The notes beneath the pieces are model-generated. The model was not told where the DNA came from. It saw nothing but the letters and a program-made list of their open reading frames with translations, and made no database searches. This document shows, in pieces, positions 57,181 to 64,000 of a DNA stretch of 64,000 nucleotides (its first letter is position 1; each line of letters opens with the position of its first letter). The stretch comes from Inia geoffrensis (Eukaryota > Chordata > Mammalia > Artiodactyla > Iniidae), in contig CM070899.1 of NCBI GenBank assembly GCA_036417435.1, positions 148,690,237-148,754,236 of the forward strand, written 5' to 3'. Both the position numbers and the translations under genes were made by a program.

Positions 57181-58447
57181 TGAATGCTAAGCCACAGTTT
57201 TTCAAAACCAAATAGTATTCCACATCACTTAAAAAAAATTGTCAGAGATTCCTCAACATTGACAAAATGCTATGTTATGCTGTAATACTTATGTTGTTTA
57301 AATATGTGCAAACCTAAAATTATATCTAAATACCTGATGTTTATTGCACTTATAAAACAATACACCAAATCAAATTTAGCAGTTGAACCCAAACAAAACT
57401 ACAAAAACCAATAACATTAAATCAACAATGCTAATTTAGTAAGATGGATGGTGTTACTCTCTTGAAACTAAGTTTCTACTTTCAATGTGAGAATAGTGCT
57501 GAGGACCATTGAGTAAGATCTTTTCAATCCTTCCTGCCATATAGTTGGGCCATACACTCACTCATGTGCCCCTAGATTTTTTTCTGTAGGAAAGTCATCT
57601 TTCTCACAGCATATCCTAAATTATTTGGCTTTCACTTGTCATGAATCTGTAATTTACGTATTTAGTTCATGTCTGCCCTAGTATTCTTAGAGAACTCCTG
57701 GTACCAATGTGATCGCAAACTCACACACAAACTTGCTTGTGAGTTTGTGATAAGGAGGAAATGACAGGGAGTTTAGTCATTTTGGGGTCATCCAGATGAT
57801 TTTATTTTTGTTTTTAGATAATCTTCAGGGTAAAAACATTCCAACTCCTCCCTCTTCAGCCAAATAAACACAAAACAATAAAAATAAGCACGGACACTTT
57901 GGAGAATATGGCATCAAACACCTAGGATGTGCACATCCATTCTGAGAATCACTCAGCAACAACTCAAGAAAATACATTGTCCAGAAAGAAAAGCAGTGTA
58001 GAGAAGTCCCCATAGCAGGATAGAGAAGGTGGGCTCCAAACTGACTTTCCAGTAGTGGGTGGGATTTTGTTAAGTAGACATAGGAAAGGAGAGCTTCTCA
58101 AGGTAGAGGTGAAGAAAAGCAGAGAGGGAAGCAGCTTTCAGACAGGCTTAGGATGGTGAGCAGAGCTAGACTATTCTAAAGGGGACATAGGGAACGAAAT
58201 TTGTTTAGAAAGTCAGTGTGCACCCGAAGTATGATAATCCTAAATAACACTTAGACAGAAACATAAACAGCGTTGGTGAATAGGGATTTAAAGTATTTTA
58301 ATCCCTCGTAATGAAGAATGTCAGCTTCACTTTTACAACATGGTACCAAAACCCACTGGTACCCTCTAGCTGGGGGACAGAGCGTTTCCTGCTGATTTGG
58401 GTAGGAAAGCAGAGATGGCATTTATCTTTCTTTGTTTATACTACAAC
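57181..58447. other. Unassigned sequence with an imperfect hairpin
   Basis: A 19-bp stem with a 2-nt spacer spans 57712-57751 (ATCGCAAACTCACACACAA against TTGCTTGTGAGTTTGTGAT, two mismatches and one G-T pair). No gene or dispersed repeat recognised otherwise. Confidence 0.5.
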
Positions 58448-58668
58448 TTTTTTTTTTTTTTTTTTTTTTTTTTTCCCCAGTACGTGGACCTCTCACTGTT
58501 GTGGTCTCCCCAGTTGCGGAGCACAGGCTCCGGACGCACAGGCTCAGCGGCCATGGCTCACGGGCCCAGCCACTCCGCGGCATGTGGGATCTTCCCAGAC
58601 CAGGGCACGAACCCGTGTCCCCTGCATCTCCAGGCGGACTCTCAACCACTGTGCCACCAGGGAAGCCC
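58448..58668 (-). mobile_element. CHR-type SINE, full length
   Basis: A 27-T tract, CCCCAGTACGTGGACCTCTC, the conserved body, and the CACCAGGGAAGCCC head. No clear target-site duplication. Confidence 0.97.
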
Positions 58669-59044
58669 CAATTTAACTTCTTAATCCATAGAAATTTTTA
58701 TTTTTCCCTTAGAGTTACCCCCCACTGATTTCAGAGATATGATTTTCAATAAGTTTCATTACTTTGATTTACTAGCTGTTTTCTCTTTTTCTTGGTATGC
58801 TTTAGGCATCAGGGGAGTGGTGAAGAGCCCTCTTAAGTGCTAATGTGCATTTAATTGGACATATGCCGCATTTTGCAAATGTTATTTTGCAGTTTGGTGA
58901 CTTAATAAGTGTACTAGGATTCTGAGAGGGAATCCTGTGTTCCTGGATCAGGGTAGAAAGCTAGGACATACAGAAGTCAAGTATTCCACTTCCTATAACG
59001 AGATTCAGACATTTAGGGGACAAAAATCCTTTCCAAGGCATCAT
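58669..59044. other. Unassigned non-coding sequence
   Basis: Nothing recognised. Confidence 0.45.
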
Positions 59045-59056
59045 AGTGTGTGTGAG

Positions 59057-59101
<45 letters not shown>
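59045..59101. repeat. (GT)n microsatellite
   Basis: About 20 pure GT units after a short interrupted start, making it the longest dinucleotide run other than (TA) in the window. Confidence 0.97.
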
Positions 59102-59159
59102 GGGGAAGGGGAACAAATTGTTCTGCTATGTCAGTATAACTGAGCCACCGTCACTACCC

Positions 59160-59515
59160 AAGTCTATGTGAAGACGCGGACCTACTAGAGAGTGGACTTG
59201 GGGATGTGGGGCGGGGGAGGGGGAGGGGTGGGCTGTGACGGAGTGAGAGAGTGGCATGGACATGTGTGCACTGCCAGGCATAGAATGGATAGCTAGTGGG
59301 AAGCAGCCGCATGGCACAGGGAGATCAGCTCGGTGCTTTGTGGCCACCTAGAGGGGTGGGATGGGGAGGGTGGGAGGTGGGGAGACGTGGGAGGGAAGAG
59401 ATATGGGAACATATGTATATGTATAACTGATTCACTCTGTTGTAAAGCAGAGGCTGACACACCATTGTAAAGCAATTATACTCCAATAAAGATGTTAAAA
59501 AAATAAATAAATAAA
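59160..59515 (+). mobile_element. Young L1 3' UTR with G-rich tract
   Basis: GAAGACGCGGACCTACTAGA, GCGGGGGAGGGGGAGGGGTG (59210-59229), GGGAAGCAGCCGCATGGCAC, GTATAACTGATTCACTCTGT and a CCAATAAAGATGTT end with an (AAAT) tail. Its G-runs could form a G-quadruplex, a known L1 3' UTR feature. Confidence 0.96.
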
Positions 59516-60659
59516 ATACAGTCTTGGGAGGGGGAGGTCACGGTTGAGAATTGGAGAATTGTCAGAGACATGAGTTACTAACCTGGGAGAGTAAGTGTCC
59601 ACATTTGCTTCCCTTCCATGGGGAGAGTGGATGGTTTTCTCACCCATGCCAAGAAAAGCAAGAGGACCTCCAAGAGAACACTTTGTACAAATTATGAGGT
59701 TAGTACTGCAGGAAAGGAAAAATTTCATTTCATCTTATTTGTTTACTAGGGTATCTGCTTATGTGGTGGACCTGCTGTTTTCTTCTCTCAAACTATTTGT
59801 ACAAAAGCGCACAAGGAATATAAGAGAGGCAGAAGACAAAGCGGGTGTGGCGCCAGAGCAGCCTGGGCTCCCACTGTTTCTTATGGTCTGAGTTTCCAGT
59901 GAATGGGCCAACTGAACACCATGTAGGCAGCCGGACCTGAGTTGGCTTGCTGGAATCCCACCCAAGAAGGCTGGCACACTGGGCAGAGGAACGCAGCAGC
60001 CAGAGGCTGTTAGGTGGACGCCCCTGGGGAAGAAGCTGAGGAGTCAGGGGGAAATGTTAAGGTGAAGCTAGGACAGATCTTTCACTTAGGGGATCTTAAC
60101 AGTGTGGAGGTCTGTTAGGTGATCTGGATAACTTACACACGCATTCCATGAGAGAACCAACATTTAGCTACCTGTAGCATTAGACAAAGAAGCCAAAAAT
60201 AGGACCACCAACAGTATGCTAGTTACATAAGATCATGTCTTTTCTCTCTCACGTTCCCTGTTCCTAAGCTGACATCACAGGAGCTGAAACCAGAGGAGAA
60301 AAGAATGGAGAAAAGATCCCACATGCCACTCATGACCTCTCTCATGGGCTGCAAATCTCTTGGGCTGAAATCTGGTAGATATCAGAGAAAGGGGAGATGA
60401 TAAACGTTTACTGAGGGTATGAGGCTTGGGCTTGAAACCAGATGAAACTGGATTAAAATGACCTTTTTAAGGATATTTGATAGATGCCTATGGGATCTGT
60501 CATCTTTAAGAGATGGGAAAGCAGATTCAACATAAGTGCAGTGAGTGGAAAAGAAATCACCTCATTTGGTATCTCACTGCTCAGACTTTATTGAGTCGGT
60601 AACTAAAGAAAAGAAATAGAAAACTATTAAATTCTATTTCACTGGACTATGGGTCAATG
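59516..60659. other. Unassigned non-coding sequence
   Basis: 1.1 kb, no recognised gene or repeat. The 98-codon frame at 59595-59891 lacks domains. Confidence 0.45.
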
Positions 60660-60840
60660 AATTCGGGCATCAACAGAGCTGAGGTTTGAATCTTGTCTTT
60701 GCCTTTATCAGTTGGGTATCCTTAAACAAATTATATTAATTGTTCTGTATATTAATTTTTCATCTATAAAGTTGGGATAATATTACCAACTTCACCAAGT
60801 TATTCATGTGGGTACAAGAACATAATTGACAGGGAATATG
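60660..60840 (+). mobile_element. MIR remnant
   Basis: CAGAGCTGAGGTTTGAATCT, CAGTTGGGTATCCTTAAACA, TTTCATCTATAAAGTTGGGA, TAATATTACCAACTTC. Confidence 0.8.
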
Positions 60841-61129
60841 GAAAGTATATTTGTTCTTTCTTTCTATATTCCTTACTTTTTCCCTTAATAAAACATACAT
60901 ATAGTCTTTTTGAATATATAAAATTTAGTAATCAGTTGACATGTAATTTTATGTTTTCTTAAATCACTTCATGGTTTAGAGCTTTTCATATATTGAAATT
61001 GTCACGTATTACCATTTTAATATGTTTAAAGGAGCCATCATTTGTGAGGCAGTTTGCTTAGCTGGTTCCCTTTTGTGGGTAATTTGGATTGTTTCCAAGC
61101 TCCTCCCTCCCAATATAAAATGTGATATT

Positions 61130-61224
61130 GCTAACATTGAAAAGAAATCACTTAACTAACATTGCTAACATTGAAAAGAAATCACTTAACTAACGTTGCT
61201 AACATTGAAAAGAAATCACTTAAC
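61130..61224. repeat. Minisatellite, 34-bp unit, 2.8 copies
   Basis: The word GCTAACATTGAAAAGAAATC recurs at 61130, 61164 and 61198. The copies differ at one position (ACATT/ACGTT), so the duplication is recent. Confidence 0.97.
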
Positions 61225-61473
61225 ACTTCCCCAGCCCTAAGGAGAAAAAGGTTTAGGCAGGCATTATTACCTTGGAATATCATTTCCCAAATGGAATTAT
61301 TTATTCTATCAATTAATATTTTGGGGGGAATCTCTTGAAACTGTCAATATCCCTAGAATACCTGAACTTCTAATTAAACAAACAAACAAAGCTTCCTCTG
61401 GACTTGCGTGTCTTAACTTTTCCTATAGAAGCCACTGATTTACTGAATTTTTCCTGGTGAAGGGGCAACTCCC

Positions 61474-61551
61474 CATGAGTCCTCACTGGGATTTTCCAAG
61501 ATGCTTCCAATTTAGATTTGAGGTCTTGGAAAATCCCAGTGAGGACTCATG
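61474..61551. repeat. Perfect 28-bp inverted repeat with 22-nt loop
   Basis: The arm at 61474-61501 (starts CATGAGTCCTC, ends TTTCCAAGA) is the exact reverse complement of 61524-61551. There is no flanking transposon terminus or target-site duplication. Confidence 0.97.
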
Positions 61552-61931
61552 CCAGAAAATGTCATGCCAGAGTATAACAGACCATACTAATTTAGTTCCA
61601 TTAGCCCTTTTCTTACCTACATTTCAGCTTTCTCCTCCCCAACAGGCTAGAATGCAGTTTCTTTATCTTTCCCAAGGCTGTACTTCCTCCTATCTGCCAT
61701 CTGTTTTAGTGCTGTCTTTTGTCCCAAACCTCTGTTCCTCGGATTCTAATTATTATCAACTTGCACATTCAGGTAGCTGAAAGTCTTGTGAATAAATTAC
61801 ACATTACCGTATTTACTACAAAAGCATATCAGGAAAATCCACTATTTTCTATCATGTGAAGGGAATCTGTGGGCTCCAATCATCTCTATTTCCTTTTGCC
61901 ACTGAAATCAATACAGTTTTGCTGCAACAGT
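61552..61931. other. Unassigned non-coding sequence
   Basis: Nothing recognised. Confidence 0.45.
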
Positions 61932-63298
61932 TTCTTTTTTATTGAAATATAATTCACATATGTAAAAATTTATTCCTTTTTGTGGCTGAATAATGTACCA
62001 TTGTATACATACATTACGTTTTGTTTATCCATTCATCATTGACGGACACTGGGATTGTTCTCACCTTTTGGCTTCTACGCATAATGCTGCTATGTACGTG
62101 TAAGTTTTTTGATGGGTGTTGTCTGTCTTTTTGATGATAGTCACCCCAGTGGGTGTTAAGTGGTATCTAACTGAGGTTTTAATATTGATTTACCTAATGG
62201 CTAATGATGTTGAGCATAGTTTCATATGGTGATTACCATTTCCATATCTTCTTTGGAGAAACGGATTTTCAAATAATTTGTCCATTTTAAAAATTTATCT
62301 TTTTATTCTTGATATGTGTTTTATGTATTCTAGACACTAGCCCCTTTTCAGATATATGATTTGCAAATATTTTTCCCATTTGGTGATTTGTCTTTGAAGA
62401 AATGTCCTTCACAGTACAAATCATTTTACTTTTGGTTAATCCCCATTTATCTATTCTTTTTGTTTACTTGTGCTTATGGTCTCATATTTAAGAAACCATT
62501 GTCTAATCCAGACATAAAGATATATTCCTAAGTTTTCTTCTAAGAGTTTTACACGTCTAGTTTTTTTTCATTGATTTAAGTTTTGTATGTAGACTAATGT
62601 ATGGTTCCAAATTCATTACTTTGCATGTGGATATCCAGTCATTTCAACACCCTTTGTGAAAAGACTTGCTCTTTCCCCTATTGAATTGTCTTGGCACTTT
62701 GTTAAAAATAAATTGAACTTAAATGTGTATGTTTGTTTCTGAATTTTCGATTCTGTTTCATTCATCTATACGTATATCTTTATGCCAGGACTATATACCA
62801 CCTTGTTTACTCTAGCTTCGTAGTGAATTTTTTGAAACGGGCAAATGTGGGTCCTGCAAATTTGTTCTTCTTTTTCAAGCTTCCTTTAGCTATTCTGGGT
62901 GTCTTGTATTTCCATATGAATTTATTATCAGCTTTTTAGAATGTGTAAAAAAGGCAGTTAGAATTTTGATAGGTATTGTATTAAATATGTAGACCAATTT
63001 AGGGAACATTGCCTTCTTAACAATACTAGGTTTTCTAACCCATGGACACAGAATGTATATCCATTTAAGTCATCTTTAATTTCTTTCAATGATGATTTTT
63101 GTACTTTTAAGTACAGAAATCTTGCACTTCTTCTGTTAAATTTATTCCTAAATATTTAATGTTTTGATAGTATTTTAAGTGAAATTGTTTTCTTAATTTT
63201 ATTTTTGTATGGTACATTGATAGTATATAAAACACAGTGTGTCTTTCTATATTGATCTTGTATCCTGAAACCTTGCTGAACTCATTTATAAGTTCCAG

Positions 63299-63322
63299 TG
63301 TGTGTGTGTGTGTGTGTGTGTG
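63299..63322. repeat. (TG)n microsatellite inside L1 ORF2
   Basis: Twelve TG units at the point where the RT region after MILYI would encode ENPKDAT-like residues. On the minus frame it reads HTHTHTHT. Confidence 0.95.
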
Positions 63323-63404
63323 ACTTAGAATTCCTATGTACAATATCATCCAATCTGCAAATAGAGATCATTTTATTTCTTCCTGTCAAATCTGGATGCC
63401 TTTT

Positions 63405-63608
63405 TTTTTTTTTTTTTTGGTACGCGGGCCTCTCACTGTTGTGGTCTCTCCCGTTGAGGAGCACAGGCTCTGGACGTCCAGGCTCAGCGGCCACGGCTCA
63501 TGGGCCCAGCTGCTCCGCGGCATGTGGGATCTTCCTGGACTGGGGCACGAACCCGCGTCCCCTGCATCAGCAGGCGGACTCCCAACCACTGTGCCACCAG
63601 GGAAGCCC
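63405..63608 (-). mobile_element. CHR-type SINE nested in the old L1, perfect 12-bp TSD
   Basis: Antisense SINE with poly-T, GGTACGCGGGCCTCTCACTG and a GCCACCAGGGAAGCCC head. TGGATGCCTTTT at 63393-63404 is repeated at 63609-63620, and L1 sequence continues in register after it. Confidence 0.98.
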
Positions 63609-64000
63609 TGGATGCCTTTTATTTCTTTTTATTTCCTAACTGCCTTGGCCAAAATGTTCATTACAATGTTGAAAAGTGTCAAGAGTAGACATCCTCTTCT
63701 TGTTTCTGCTCTTAGAGGGAAGCTTTCAACCTTTTAGCATTACGTATGATATGGCCTGTGGCTGTTGCATAGATGCACTTTCTCAGATTAAGGAAGTTCC
63801 TCCCTATCTTTAGTTTGTTGAATGCTTTTATGATGAAAATATGTTGTATTGTGTAAAGTGCTTTCTCTGTGGAGACGATCATGTAATTTTTGCTCTTTAT
63901 TCTATTATAGTTATCACAGTGATCTGGTTTTGTTGTTGAACCAACTTTGCATTCCCAGGATAAATTCCACTTGATCATAACATATAATCCTTCTTATATG

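Larger units (their letters stand above)
61932..64000 (-). mobile_element. Old L1, 3' UTR and ORF2 part, cut by window edge
   Basis: Antisense L1 from its 3' end (TTTTTTATTGAAATATAATT) through the ORF2 C-terminus (ATTGTATACATACATTACGT, TCTTTGGAGAAACGG) into the RT region. The minus frame at 63107-63349 still reads KVSGYKINIERH and [12 protein letters not shown]. Many stops. The 5' part lies beyond 64000. Carries a (GT)n tract and a SINE. Confidence 0.95.

Noticed and set aside
1..64000. CRISPR arrays, operons, ribosome binding sites, phage or IS elements
   Set aside because: The repeat content is mammalian. Direct repeats seen are microsatellites, one minisatellite and transposon copies, with no spacer-repeat array.

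Overview
The window is nuclear DNA from a mammal, almost certainly a cetacean or close whippomorph relative. The main evidence is eight copies of a young tRNA-derived SINE. Each starts GGGCTTCCCTGGTGGCGCAG, or ends with its complement, and has pol III A and B boxes, a long GC-rich body and an A-tail. This is the whale/hippo CHR-type SINE. The L1 3' ends (purine-rich UTR, then CTGATTCACTTTG) and the ancient mammalian repeats MIR, L2, MER5 and MaLR LTRs agree with this. I recognise no host protein-coding exon, tRNA, rRNA, CpG island or other functional gene, so the window is intergenic or deep intronic. All long open frames lie in LINE-1 or are carried by repeats.

Layout. 0-12 kb: mostly ancient repeats (an old L1 remnant, several MIRs, one MIR nested in another, two L1 3' ends, L2, MER5, a MaLR-type LTR). 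12-29 kb: one SINE inside a (TA)n tract, two L1 3' ends, three L2 remnants (one almost 1 kb), simple repeats near 24.2-25.1 kb, and long stretches I cannot assign. 29.7-35.5 kb: one full-length but dead LINE-1 on the minus strand, with a perfect 14-bp target-site duplication, inserted into a MIR. 35.5-46 kb: LTR-like sequences, two MaLR-type LTRs, L2/MIR remnants and two SINEs, one splitting an older repeat. 46-53 kb: repeat-poor except for one L2, a quasi-palindrome and a shortened SINE. 53-64 kb: old L1M remnants, an internally deleted SINE, a full SINE, a young L1 3' end, a 34-bp minisatellite, a perfect 28-bp inverted repeat, and an old L1 running off the window edge that contains a (GT)n tract and a SINE.

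No genes work together here. The content is a record of layered transposition: MIR, L2 and DNA transposons first, then old L1 and MaLR LTRs, then cetartiodactyl L1s, then SINEs. Small replication-error rearrangements add to this, and the two inverted repeats at 51.5 and 61.5 kb are the least ordinary signals. Repeat families are named from recognised consensus features, not from a database search.
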